Source of the DNA: Streptacidiphilus sp. PB12-B1b
GTDB lineage: Bacteria; Actinomycetota; Actinomycetes; Streptomycetales; Streptomycetaceae
Reading direction: 5' to 3'
NCBI RefSeq assembly: GCF_014084125.1
Contig: NZ_CP048405.1
Coordinates: 3,782,001-3,846,000, forward strand
Length of the DNA stretch: 64,000 nt
Shown: piece by piece, positions 10,031 to 18,514 of the stretch
Layout of the letters: each line of letters begins with the position of its first letter
Position numbering within the stretch: the first letter of the stretch is position 1
Notes under the pieces: generated by a model
Databases searched by the model: none
What the model saw: only the letters and a program-made list of their open reading frames with translations
Told to the model about the DNA's origin: nothing
Position numbers and translations under genes: made by a program

Positions 10031-10378
10031 ACCCGTCCGCCTTCATGCGAGGGCACGACGCCCTGATCCCGTTTCCGGCAAGCCCGTTACGTATGCTCCC
10101 GAACGACTTCATTGTGACCCGCACGTGTTCGGGCAGGCGAGCAGAAAATGGCCCTGAGCAGGTAATTTTGACGGATGGTCACTGTCCGGACATGGATGCG
10201 CCAGCGCTGCGTAACCCGGTGAACCGGCCTCGCGGGCGCAGCGGAGCGCGATCCGGCCGGGCCGGGAACGGCAGGGAGCCGCCTGCCGGGGCGCGCCCCG
10301 GAAACGGGACAGCTCCGGCAGGCGGCTCCACGCGTACCGACCGGTCCAGCGGTCGGCGCTTCCGCCGGGTCGGCGGGG
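10031..10378. other. 348-bp intergenic region upstream of eccC
   Basis: No credible gene. The half nearest eccC (about 10085-10175) is less GC-rich and presumably holds the eccC promoter, but I could not pick confident -35/-10 hexamers on the minus strand. A 10-bp palindrome TGTCCGGACA sits at 10184-10193. The far half holds the hairpin listed separately. Confidence 0.5.
10275..10329 (-). terminator. Long-stem hairpin downstream of the GNAT gene
   Basis: A perfect 15-bp inverted repeat, GGAGCCGCCTGCCGG at 10275-10289 and its complement at 10315-10329, around a 25-nt GC-rich loop. It lies about 50 bp past the stop of the acetyltransferase gene on the minus strand and has no T-tract, which is common for actinomycete terminators. 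It may also insulate eccC. Confidence 0.6.
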
Positions 10379-11098
10379 TCAGCCGGTCGCGGACGGCTCC
10401 TGGAGGTACGCACTGGTCATGGTCGAGCGGGTGGTCCAGCCGAGGGACGAGTAGAGCGCCCGCCCGTCGGGGCTGGCCACCAGGACGCCGGTCTGTGCGC
10501 CCGCCCGGAGCGCCGCGTCCTGGAGGGTGCGCACCACCAGGCTGCCGAGCCCACGGCGCTGGTGCCCGGGGGCGGTCGAGATCTGGTCGGCGACGGCCGT
10601 GGCCCCGGTGGGGGCGATCTGGCCGCGCGCGGCGAAGTGCCCGTCGGCGGTGCGCACCAGCACCCGGGTCACCCCGCCCCTGGTCCAACTGGTGCAGGTG
10701 TAGCCGGCCGGGGGCTGCGGGTGGCTCGCGGTGAGCGGGACCGTCATCAGGTAGCCCGGATCGGTGACCTGCCAGCCGGGCCCGAGCCAGTGGCGTACGG
10801 TCTCCACCTCGGCGAACAGCTTGAGCCAGGTGCCGGGCGCGCTGGTGGACGCGACCAGCTTGCGCACCTCGGTCTCGGTCGGCTCGGGCAGGACATGGCG
10901 GCTGACATGCTGCTCCTGCCCGACGTCGATGGTCCACCCCCACGGTTGGTCGCCGGGGTCCGAGGCTCCCCGCGAGACCGTCCAGCCGTCGATCCACATG
11001 CGTACCAGGTCGCCGATCGCGGCGTTCTGCATGGTCCACCCCCACTTGGTCGCAGATGCACTCATCACCACCACGTAAGAGTCGAAGTGGTAGTGCAT
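10379..11098 (-). CDS. GNAT family N-acetyltransferase
   Basis: Up to 239 residues. The C-terminal half carries the GNAT acetyl-CoA pyrophosphate loop (STAPGHQRRGLGSLVV, about 164-179) and the downstream YSSLGW strand seen in many GNAT enzymes. The N-terminal third (WTIDVGQEQHVSRHVLPEP) looks like the substrate-specific part and I cannot predict the acceptor. The start is uncertain: ATG 11098, 11065 or 11032 are all in frame and none has a strong ribosome binding site. It lies 28 bp after the methyltransferase gene on the same strand, so the two may be cotranscribed. Confidence 0.8.
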   Translation of the reverse strand: MHYHFDSYVVVMSASATKWGWTMQNAAIGDLVRMWIDGWTVSRGASDPGDQPWGWTIDVGQEQHVSRHVLPEPTETEVRKLVASTSAPGTWLKLFAEVETVRHWLGPGWQVTDPGYLMTVPLTASHPQPPAGYTCTSWTRGGVTRVLVRTADGHFAARGQIAPTGATAVADQISTAPGHQRRGLGSLVVRTLQDAALRAGAQTGVLVASPDGRALYSSLGWTTRSTMTSAYLQEPSATG

Positions 11099-11126
11099 AC
11101 CTTACCGATGAGGGAGGGCGACCACC

Positions 11127-11957
11127 TCACCCGTCCAGCGGGCGGCGCCCCCAGGCGGAGATCATCGGGGCGGTGGCCAGGTCCAGGCGTCCGGTGGCGA
11201 CGTTCGCCAGGTGCCGGTCGACCTCCTCGTCGGTGGCCAGCCCGGCGGCGACCAGGCGGCCACGGATCTGCCGGACGGTGGCGGCCTCCAGGGCCGTGCA
11301 GGCGGGGGAGGCGATCGGGAAGTAGGCGTCGGCCCGGACGTCCTCCAGACCGGCCTCGCGCAGCAGCCGGGGCAGGGTGCGCCCGTACCCGAGGTCCGCG
11401 CCCCGGCCCGCCATGAGCGTCCGGAAGCCGGAGCGCAGCCGGTTGGCGAGCTGCTGCTCGGGCCCGTACTCGTCCGGGCACAGCAGCGGCTGCAGCACGG
11501 GGTCCGCGTCCTCCAGCAGCAGTCGGCCGCCGGGGCGCAGCGCCCGGACCATCCGGCGCAGCGCCTCGGCCCGGTCGGGGACGTGCACCAGCACCAGCCG
11601 GGCGTGGACGAGGTCGAAGCCGCCGGGCGGGGGCGGGTCGGCCGCCACGTCGTGCCGCAGCACCTCGATCACGCCGCCGGGCCGGTCGTCGGAGGCGGAT
11701 GCGGCCCCGGTCCAGGAGGGGTCGATGTCGGTGGCGACCACCGCGCCCGAGGGGCCCACCCGCCGGGCCAGGCCCTCGGGCACGCTGCGGCCTCCGGCGC
11801 CCACCTCCCAGCAGCGCATGCCCTCGCCGATGCCGAGCGCGTCGACGTGCCGGAAGGTCACCGGATCGAACAGTTCGGCCAGCGCGGCGAAGCGGATACC
11901 GGCCTGTTCCTGCTGGTTGTCGAGCAGGTAGCCCTGCTCGGCTGCGTGGTCTGCCAT
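11127..11957 (-). CDS. SAM-dependent class I methyltransferase
   Basis: 276 residues. The SAM-binding motif I (WEVGAGGRSVPEGLA, about 46-60) is followed by the acidic strand-2 end (VVATDIDPSW), motif II-like FDLVHARLVLVHVPDR and the ALRPGGRLLLEDADP strand, so this is a standard Rossmann-fold methyltransferase. The sequence resembles the small-molecule and ubiquinone/menaquinone type rather than rRNA or DNA methylases; the substrate is unknown. I choose ATG 11957 (MADHAAEQGYLL). An in-frame upstream extension to 12224 is Pro/Arg-rich and would overlap the divergent transporter promoter region. Confidence 0.85.
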   Translation of the reverse strand: MADHAAEQGYLLDNQQEQAGIRFAALAELFDPVTFRHVDALGIGEGMRCWEVGAGGRSVPEGLARRVGPSGAVVATDIDPSWTGAASASDDRPGGVIEVLRHDVAADPPPPGGFDLVHARLVLVHVPDRAEALRRMVRALRPGGRLLLEDADPVLQPLLCPDEYGPEQQLANRLRSGFRTLMAGRGADLGYGRTLPRLLREAGLEDVRADAYFPIASPACTALEAATVRQIRGRLVAAGLATDEEVDRHLANVATGRLDLATAPMISAWGRRPLDG

Positions 11958-12181
11958 GGGCCGAGCATGCCAGACCCCGCGCGGGCGGCCTCGGGCGGCT
12001 GCGGCGGTGGGGCCGAGCGGTGGGGCCGAGAGGAGCAGCAATGCCCTCATCAGCGTGACGATGTCGATGAATCGCCGCTTACCGGGACAGAACGGCCGGG
12101 GTGCTGGGCTAGGGTTCCGGAATTCCGCGCCACGCCGCCGTGTGTTCCCGGGGAGGCGCCCGCCGAACTGCGAGGAAACGC

Positions 12182-13702
12182 ATGCCGCCCACACAGACGC
12201 TGCCGGTCGATCCGGAGCTGACACCGCAGCTCCGGGCGGTGCACGGCCGCACCTTCTTCGGCCACCCCCGGGGGCTGGCCACCCTCTTCCTGACCGAGAT
12301 GTGGGAGCGCTTCAGCTTCTACGGGATGCGCTCGCTGCTGGTGCTCTACCTGGTGGCGCCGGTCTCGGACGGCGGGCTGGGCTTCGGGACCGCGACCGCC
12401 GCCGCCGTGTACAGCGTCTACAACGCCATGGTCTACCTGCTGACCCTGCCCGGCGGCTGGGTCAGCGACCGGCTCTGGGGCGCGCACCGGACGGTTCTGG
12501 TCGGCGGCTGCACCATCATGGCCGGGCACTTCCTGCTGGCGGTCCCGGGCGAGGGGTGGTTCTTCGCCGGGCTGGGCCTGGTCGCGGTCGGTTCGGGGCT
12601 GCTGAAGGCCAACATCTCCACCATGGTCGGCCACCTCTACCCGGACCGGAACGACCCGCGCCGCGACGGCGGCTTCACCGTCTTCTACATGGGCATCAAC
12701 CTGGGGGCCTTCGCCGCGCCGCTGGTCGTGGGCACGGTCGGGCAGCGGGTGGACTGGCGGCTTGGCTTCGCCCTCGCCGGTCTGGGCATGGCCCTGGGCC
12801 TGGTCCAGTACCTGCTCGGCGGACGCCGTCTGAGCAGGGCCAGCCGCGTAGTGGGCGCGCCGCTGCCGCCCGCCGAGCGCGCCGCCGTGCTGCGCCGGGC
12901 CGCCCGGTGGACGGCCCTGGCCGTCGCCTTCTACGCGGTGGTCGTCGGCAGCGGCCACTACACCATCGCCTGGGTGATCCGGCCGCTGACCGTGGTCGGC
13001 CTGGTCGTCCCGGCGCTGGTGCTGCTGCGGATGAAGCGGGACAAGGAGTTGGACGCGGAGGAGCGGCACAGGCTCTCCGGCTACGTGTACTTCTTCCTGG
13101 CCGCCGCCGTGTTCTGGATGATCTACGACCAGTCCGGCTCCACGCTGACCGTCTTCGCCACCGAGGACACCCGCACCCGGCTGTTCGGCCTCGGCTTCCC
13201 CTCCAGCTGGTTCCAGTCGCTGAACCCGCTGCTGGTGATGGCGCTGGCGCCGGTCGCCGCCTGGCTGTGGGTGCGGCTGGCGCGGCGCGGCCGCAATCCG
13301 GGCACGGCGGCCAAGTTCGGCTGCGGCCTGCTGCTGATCGGGCTCTCCTTCGGGGTGATGATGCTGGCCATGGCCGCCGCGTCCGGCGGCGCCCGGGTCT
13401 CGCCGCTCTGGCTGGCGGCGGTCTACCTGGTCCAGACGGTGGGGGAGCTGGCGCTGTCCCCGGTCGGACTGTCGGTCACGACCAAGCTGGCGCCGGTGAA
13501 GTACGCCGGCCAGATGATGGGCGTCTGGTTCCTGGCCAGCACCGTCGGCGACTCGCTGGCTGCGGTGCTGCAGCAGCTGGTGGGCAGCGCCTTCCTCAGC
13601 ACGGTGTCCTTCGCGCTGCAAGGGGTGCTGGCGCTGCTGGTCGGCGCGGCCGTGCTGGTCAACCGGTGGCGGATCACCGGCCTGCTCGGCGGCGTCCGCT
13701 GA
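12182..13702 (+). CDS. POT/PTR2 family proton-dependent oligopeptide transporter
   Basis: 506 residues with about 12-14 hydrophobic segments. The POT signature is clear: E39-x-x-E42-R43-F-S-F-Y-G in helix 1 (proton coupling and peptide C-terminus binding in the family), then KANISTMVG and the FYMGINLGAF motif of PTR2 signature 2. It is predicted to import di- and tripeptides with protons across the cytoplasmic membrane. The start at ATG 12182 has a GAGGAAA ribosome binding site. It is transcribed divergently from the methyltransferase across 224 bp in which I see no definite operator. Confidence 0.93.
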   Translation: MPPTQTLPVDPELTPQLRAVHGRTFFGHPRGLATLFLTEMWERFSFYGMRSLLVLYLVAPVSDGGLGFGTATAAAVYSVYNAMVYLLTLPGGWVSDRLWGAHRTVLVGGCTIMAGHFLLAVPGEGWFFAGLGLVAVGSGLLKANISTMVGHLYPDRNDPRRDGGFTVFYMGINLGAFAAPLVVGTVGQRVDWRLGFALAGLGMALGLVQYLLGGRRLSRASRVVGAPLPPAERAAVLRRAARWTALAVAFYAVVVGSGHYTIAWVIRPLTVVGLVVPALVLLRMKRDKELDAEERHRLSGYVYFFLAAAVFWMIYDQSGSTLTVFATEDTRTRLFGLGFPSSWFQSLNPLLVMALAPVAAWLWVRLARRGRNPGTAAKFGCGLLLIGLSFGVMMLAMAAASGGARVSPLWLAAVYLVQTVGELALSPVGLSVTTKLAPVKYAGQMMGVWFLASTVGDSLAAVLQQLVGSAFLSTVSFALQGVLALLVGAAVLVNRWRITGLLGGVR

Positions 13703-13776
13703 GCGGGCGTCCGCCGGGGGAGCACCGCTGCGCGGGGAGCGGCGGGAGGGCCGCACCGGAAGAATATCGCGGGGTA

Positions 13777-13804
13777 TTGACTGGCGTCAGACGAGCGACA
13801 TACT
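13777..13804 (+). promoter_or_regulatory. Predicted promoter of the aromatic degradation operon
   Basis: TTGACT (13777-13782), 16-nt spacer, CATACT (13799-13804), ending 37 bp before the ligase start. It resembles a housekeeping sigma promoter. The spacer start contains a small dyad (TGAC-TGGC-GTCA). A similarly spaced element precedes the hydroxylase gene at 15991. Confidence 0.55.
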
Positions 13805-13841
13805 TGGCTCACTCCCTGCCGACCTGAACGAGGTGCCGCCC

Positions 13842-15463
13842 ATGGAGCTGTCCCCCTCCGCGCATGTCGACACGTTCTGCCGTGAGCTGCTGCCGCCGTT
13901 CGACCAGTGGCCGGAACTCCTCTTCGACCTCCCCGAACTGGTCTATCCGGACCGGCTGAACTGCGCCAGGGCACTGCTGGACGACGCCGTCGACCGCTTC
14001 GGCCCCGACCGCCGGTGCCTGGTCACCCGGGCCGGGGAGTGGAGCTACGGCCAGCTCCAGCACCGCGCCAACCAGGTCGCCCAGGTGCTCACCGAGGACC
14101 TGGGGCTGGTGCCCGGCAACCGGGTGCTGCTGCGGAGCCCCAACACGCCCTGGCTGGTGGCCTGTTGGCTGGGCTTGCTGAAGGCCGGCGGGGTCGCGGT
14201 CACCACCATGCCGCTGCTGAGGGCGCCCGAGCTGGCCGCCCTGCACGGGATCTGCTCACCGGTGGTCGCGCTGTGCGACCACCGCCACCAGGAGGACCTC
14301 GCCGCCGCCGGGGCGCCGGGCCTGCGCATCGTCACCGTCGGCGGCCCCGGCCCGGACGACCTGCTGGCCCGCTGCGCGGCCAAGGACGGCAGCTTCACCG
14401 CCGTCGAGACGGCCGCCGACGACGTGGCGCTGATCGCCTTCACCTCCGGCACCACCGGCAGACCCAAGGCGACCCTGCACTTCCACCGCGACGTGCTGGC
14501 CAATGCCGACACCTTCTCCCGGCACATCCTGCGGCCCCGCCCCGACGACCTGTTCACCGGCACACCGCCGCTGGCGTTCACCTTCGGCCTCGGCGGCCTG
14601 GTGGTCTTCCCGCTGCACGCCGGCGCGGCCGTGCTGCTGCTGGAGCAGGTGACGCCCGAGCAGCTGGCGGAGGCGGTCGAGGCGCACGCGGTGACCGTGC
14701 TGTTCACCGCCCCCACCGCCTACCGGGCGATCATGGCGTCCGGCCTGGCCGACCGGCTGGCCGGGGTGCGCCGCTGCGTCTCCGCGGGGGAGGCCCTGCC
14801 CGCTGCCGTCTGGGAGTCCTTCCACCGGGCCACCGGGCTGCGCCTGATCGACGGCATAGGCGCCACCGAGATGCTGCACGTCTTCATCTCCGCCGCCGAC
14901 GACGACATCCGGCCGGGCGCCACCGGCCGCCCGGTCCCCGGCTACCGGGCGGCCGTGCTCGGCCCGGACGGGACGCCGGTGCCGGACGGTCGCCCAGGGC
15001 TGCTCGCGGTCAAGGGCCCCACCGGCTGCCGCTACCTGGCCGACGAACGGCAGACCAGCTACGTCCGTGACGGCTGGAACGTCACCGGCGACACCTACAT
15101 CCGGGACGCCGAGGGCTACTTCTGGTACCAGGCCCGCAGCGACGACATGATCGTCTCCTCCGGCTACAACATCGCCGGGCCCGAGGTCGAGCAGGCCCTG
15201 CTCGCCCACCCCGACGTGCTGGACTGCGGCGTCGTCGGCGCGCCGGACGAGCGGCGCGGGAGGGTCGTCAAGGCGTACGTGGTGCTGCGGCCCGGGATCG
15301 CCGCGGACGCGGCCACCGCCACGGCGCTCCAGGACTTCGTCAAGCAGGCCATCGCCCCTACAAGTACCCGCGCGAGGTCGAGTTCGTGGCCGCGCTGCCG
15401 CGCAACTCCAGCGGCAAGCTCCAGCGCGCCGAACTGCGCCGCCGGGCCGAGACCGTTGACTGA
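13842..15463 (+). pseudogene. Aryl-CoA ligase (2-aminobenzoate/salicylate-CoA ligase type), frameshifted near its 3' end
   Basis: An ANL-superfamily ligase starting at ATG 13842 (GAGG 8 nt upstream). The opening (PPFDQWPELLFDLPEL) is typical of benzoate- and 2-aminobenzoate-CoA ligases. The P-loop TSGTTGRPK and the YNIAGPEVE motif are present. It should adenylate an aromatic acid and load CoA in the cytoplasm. At the C run 15355-15358 one C appears to be missing. The next frame reads APYKYPREVEF...NSSGKLQRAEL and stops at 15461-15463, as in the family. In the frame as given this tail, with the catalytic A10 Lys, is lost and translation runs into the thioesterase gene. This is either a sequencing homopolymer error or a real disabling mutation. 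Confidence 0.8.
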
Positions 15464-15533
15464 CGACACCGCCCCGCCGCCCGACCGGCGCAGCCGCCGA
15501 ACCGATGCCGCCGAACCGAAAGGCGCCCCGCCC

Positions 15534-15986
15534 ATGGACAGCCCGCAGTCGCCTGCCTCCCTCCCCAGCGTGCTGGTCGAACGCCGTGTCGAGTGGTCGG
15601 ACACGGACGCGGCCGGCCACTACCACTTCTCCGCCGTCCTGCGCTGGGCCGAGGCCGCCGAGGCGGTGCTGCTGCGCAGGCTCGGCCTGGCCGAGCTGTT
15701 CGGCAGCATCCCCCGGGTGCACTTCGAGGCCGACTACCGCGAACGGCTCTGGTTCGGGGATCCCGTCCGGATCACGCTGCGGGTCGACAAGGTCGGCACC
15801 TCCTCGCTGCACTACGCCTTCGAGGTGGCAGGCCCGGCGGGCACCGCCGCCGTCGGGCGGATGTCGGTCGTCCACTCGGCGGCCACGGCCTCCGGCCCGA
15901 CGCCCTGGCCCGCGCAGATGCGCGCACGGCTCGCCGAGGCCGGCCCGCAGCCCGCGGAGACCTATGCGGACGGCGCAGTGTCGTGA
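15534..15986 (+). CDS. 4-hydroxybenzoyl-CoA thioesterase-like hotdog thioesterase
   Basis: 150 residues from ATG 15534. The hotdog-fold signature VEWSDTDAAGHYHFSAVLRW has the catalytic-type Asp and His of the 4HBT family, followed by FEADYRERLWFGDPV. In this operon the expected substrate is the ring-hydroxylated aryl-CoA, for example gentisyl-CoA hydrolysed to gentisate plus CoA. This gene is in the same frame as the upstream ligase, so the ligase frameshift creates one apparent 714-residue fused reading frame. I regard the fusion as an artefact, because both parts are complete families and an ATG sits at the family start. Confidence 0.85.
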   Translation: MDSPQSPASLPSVLVERRVEWSDTDAAGHYHFSAVLRWAEAAEAVLLRRLGLAELFGSIPRVHFEADYRERLWFGDPVRITLRVDKVGTSSLHYAFEVAGPAGTAAVGRMSVVHSAATASGPTPWPAQMRARLAEAGPQPAETYADGAVS

Positions 15987-15990
15987 ATCC

Positions 15991-16018
15991 TTGACGACCG
16001 AAAAATCCACGCGATACT
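15991..16018 (+). promoter_or_regulatory. Predicted internal promoter before the hydroxylase gene
   Basis: TTGACG (15991-15996), 16-nt spacer, GATACT (16013-16018), 26 bp before the GTG start of the hydroxylase. Spacing equals that of the operon promoter at 13777, and both continue ATACTTxGC just past the -10. Confidence 0.5.
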
Positions 16019-16044
16019 TTGCCTTGAGGCCCCTGGAGGACGCC

Positions 16045-18438
16045 GTGCGCATCGCAGTCATCGGAGGAGGGCCGGGCGGGCTGTACTTCGCAGCCCTGGC
16101 CAAGCAGCTCTCGCCGCAGTGGGAGATCACCGTATGGGAGCGCAACGCCCGGGACGAGAGCCTCGGATTCGGCGTGGTGTTCTCCGACGAGACCCTGGAC
16201 GGCATCGCCCAGGCCGATCCCGAGGTCTTCGCCGCCATGTCGGCCGACTTCGCCCGCTGGAGCGACATCGACGTCTGCTACGACGGCAAGGTCTGCACCT
16301 CCGGCGGGCACGGCTTCGCCGCGCTGGACCGCAACCGGCTGCGGCAGATCCTCCAGCAGCGCTGCGCCCGCCTGGGCGTGGACGTCCGCTACGGCACCCC
16401 CGCCCCACCGGTCGGCCAACTCTCGGCCGAACACGACCTGGTGGTGGCCGCCGACGGGGTCCGCTCGGCCGCCCGTGACGCCTACGCCGACACCTTCCGC
16501 CCCGACCTGGACGAGCGGCACGGCCGGTACATGTGGCTGTCCACCGACCGCGTCTTCGAAGCCTTCACCTTCATCGTCGAGGAGCGGGACTTCGGCGTCC
16601 TGCAAGTGCACGCCTACCCCTTCGACGACCGGCGCTCCACCTTCATCGTGGAGATCGAGGAGGACGCCTGGCACCGCGCGGGCTTCGCCGCCCTCGCCGG
16701 ACGCGAACTCGGCCGCGGCGAGAGCGACCAGGAGAGCGTCCGGCTGTGCGAACAGCTGCTGGCCGACCACCTCGACGGCCACCGGCTGATCCCCAACGCC
16801 TCCCGGTGGATCCGCTTCACCACCGTGCGCAACGCCTGCTGGCGCCACGGCAATGTGGTGCTGCTCGGCGACGCCGCCCACACCGCGCACTTCTCCATCG
16901 GCTCGGGCACCAAGCTCGCCATGGAGGACGCCCTGGCCCTGGCCGCGAGCCTGCACGAGCACCCCACCGTGGAGCGGGCGGCCGCCGCCTACGAGGCGGA
17001 ACGCAGGCCGGTGGTCGAGTCCGCCCAGCGCGCCGCCCAGGCCAGCCTGGAGTGGTTCGAGAACATCGCCCGCTACACCGGCCAGCAGCCCGACCAGTTC
17101 ACCTTCAACCTGCTCACCCGCAGCCGCCGGGTCACCTACGGCAACCTGCGGGAGCGCGATCCGGCCTTCGTCGCCGCCGCCGACGCCTGGTTCGCCGACA
17201 GCGGAGACGACTGCGGCGACGACCAGCGTGACCATGAACCCGGCGGCGTCCCGCCGATGTTCCGGCCGCTGACCCTGGGCGGCCTGCGGCTGCGCAACCG
17301 GGTGGTGGTGCCGCCGCTGGCGACCTACACCGCCGACGCCGACGCCGTACCAGGAGCCTTCGAACGCGCCCAGCTCACCGCGCAGGCGCTCGGCGGCGCG
17401 GGCCTGGTCATCGCCGGTATGGCCGCCGTCAGCGCCGAGGGCCGGGCCACCGCCCACTGCCCCGGCCTCTACACCGACACCCAGGAGAGCGCCTGGCGGG
17501 AGATCACCGGCGCGGTCCGCGCACTCACCGACACCCCCCTGGGCATCCAGCTCACCCACGCCGGACGCCGCGCCTCCACCGCCGTCCCCGGCCCGGACGG
17601 CATCGGCCGGTCCCTCGGCGCGGACGGCTGGCCCACCGTCGCCGCCTCCCCGCTGCCCTGGGACGCGGCCGGACCCGCCCCGCGCGAGGCCACCCACGCC
17701 GACCTGCGCGCCGCCGCGACCGACTTCGCCGACGCGGCCGCCCGCGCCGCCCGGGCCGGATTCGCGGTACTGGAGCTGCAGTTCGGCCACGGCCACCTGG
17801 TCTCCGGCTTCCTCTCGCCGCTGACCAACCACCGCACCGACCGCTACGGCGGCCCCCTGGCCCACCGGCTGCGGTTCCCGCTGGAGGTGCTGGCGGCGGT
17901 CCGCGACGCCTGGCCGGCCGAGCGCCCGCTGCTGGTGCGGATCTCCGCCACCGACTGGGCCGACGGCGGCACCACCGGGGCCGAGGCGGTCGAGATCGTC
18001 CGCGCGCTGGCCGCCGCGGGCGCGGACGCGGTGGACGTCTCCACCGGCGAGGTGGTGCCCCACCAGCGGCCGCAGTACGGCCGCAGCTACCAGACCCCCT
18101 ACGCCGACCTGATTCGCAACGCCACCGGCGTGCCCACCCTGGCCGTCGGCGCCATCTCCGGCTACGACGACGTCAACTCGCTCCTGCTGGCCGGGCGGGC
18201 CGACCTGGTCGCGGTCGGCCGCGCCCAGCTGTACGACCCGCTGTGGACCCTGCACGCCGCCGCCGACCAGGGCTACACCGGCCCCGGCGCCCGCTGGCCG
18301 CAGCCCTGGCAGCCCGGCAGCCGCAAACCGCCCGGCCCCGGCGCCGACCGCGTCCCACCCCGACTGCACCTGCTGCGCCGGGCCGAGGCGCCGGTCCACC
18401 GCCGCTGGCTGCCCCACCGCCCGACGGCGCGCCCCTGA
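16045..18438 (+). CDS. Bifunctional salicylyl-CoA 5-hydroxylase/oxidoreductase (FAD monooxygenase fused to Old Yellow Enzyme domain)
   Basis: 797 residues from GTG 16045 (GGAGGA 4 nt upstream). Residues 1 to about 390 are a flavin monooxygenase: the GGGPGG FAD motif at 7-12 and a GDAAHTAHFSIGSG ribityl-binding motif. Residues about 403-745 are an Old Yellow Enzyme FMN domain (QLTHAGRRAS, LSPLTNHRTDRYGG). This fusion is the arrangement of anthraniloyl-CoA monooxygenase/reductase and of proteins annotated as salicylyl-CoA 5-hydroxylase. With gentisate dioxygenase downstream, 5-hydroxylation of salicylyl-CoA to gentisyl-CoA fits best; anthraniloyl-CoA is the alternative. The last 50 residues are Pro/Arg-rich and probably disordered. 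Confidence 0.88.
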   Translation: MRIAVIGGGPGGLYFAALAKQLSPQWEITVWERNARDESLGFGVVFSDETLDGIAQADPEVFAAMSADFARWSDIDVCYDGKVCTSGGHGFAALDRNRLRQILQQRCARLGVDVRYGTPAPPVGQLSAEHDLVVAADGVRSAARDAYADTFRPDLDERHGRYMWLSTDRVFEAFTFIVEERDFGVLQVHAYPFDDRRSTFIVEIEEDAWHRAGFAALAGRELGRGESDQESVRLCEQLLADHLDGHRLIPNASRWIRFTTVRNACWRHGNVVLLGDAAHTAHFSIGSGTKLAMEDALALAASLHEHPTVERAAAAYEAERRPVVESAQRAAQASLEWFENIARYTGQQPDQFTFNLLTRSRRVTYGNLRERDPAFVAAADAWFADSGDDCGDDQRDHEPGGVPPMFRPLTLGGLRLRNRVVVPPLATYTADADAVPGAFERAQLTAQALGGAGLVIAGMAAVSAEGRATAHCPGLYTDTQESAWREITGAVRALTDTPLGIQLTHAGRRASTAVPGPDGIGRSLGADGWPTVAASPLPWDAAGPAPREATHADLRAAATDFADAAARAARAGFAVLELQFGHGHLVSGFLSPLTNHRTDRYGGPLAHRLRFPLEVLAAVRDAWPAERPLLVRISATDWADGGTTGAEAVEIVRALAAAGADAVDVSTGEVVPHQRPQYGRSYQTPYADLIRNATGVPTLAVGAISGYDDVNSLLLAGRADLVAVGRAQLYDPLWTLHAAADQGYTGPGARWPQPWQPGSRKPPGPGADRVPPRLHLLRRAEAPVHRRWLPHRPTARP

Positions 18439-18446
18439 CCGGAGAA

Positions 18447-18489
18447 CCCCGACCAGAAGCCCGGACGAGAAAGCCCCGACCAGAAGCCC
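18447..18489 (+). repeat. Short direct repeat between hydroxylase and nitrilase genes
   Basis: CCCCGACCAGAAGCCC occurs at 18447-18462 and again at 18474-18489, 27 bp apart, in the 76-bp gap. No function is evident. Confidence 0.6.
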
Positions 18490-18514
18490 AGACCGACCGC
18501 CGCCGGAGGAACCG

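Noticed and set aside
10031-10378. Small ORFs between eccC and the acetyltransferase
   Set aside because: None has a ribosome binding site or recognisable sequence; all look like chance frames in GC-rich DNA.
13842-15986. A natural ligase-thioesterase fusion protein
   Set aside because: The conserved ligase tail is intact in the next frame and the thioesterase has its own ATG, so a one-base deletion explains the joined frame better.
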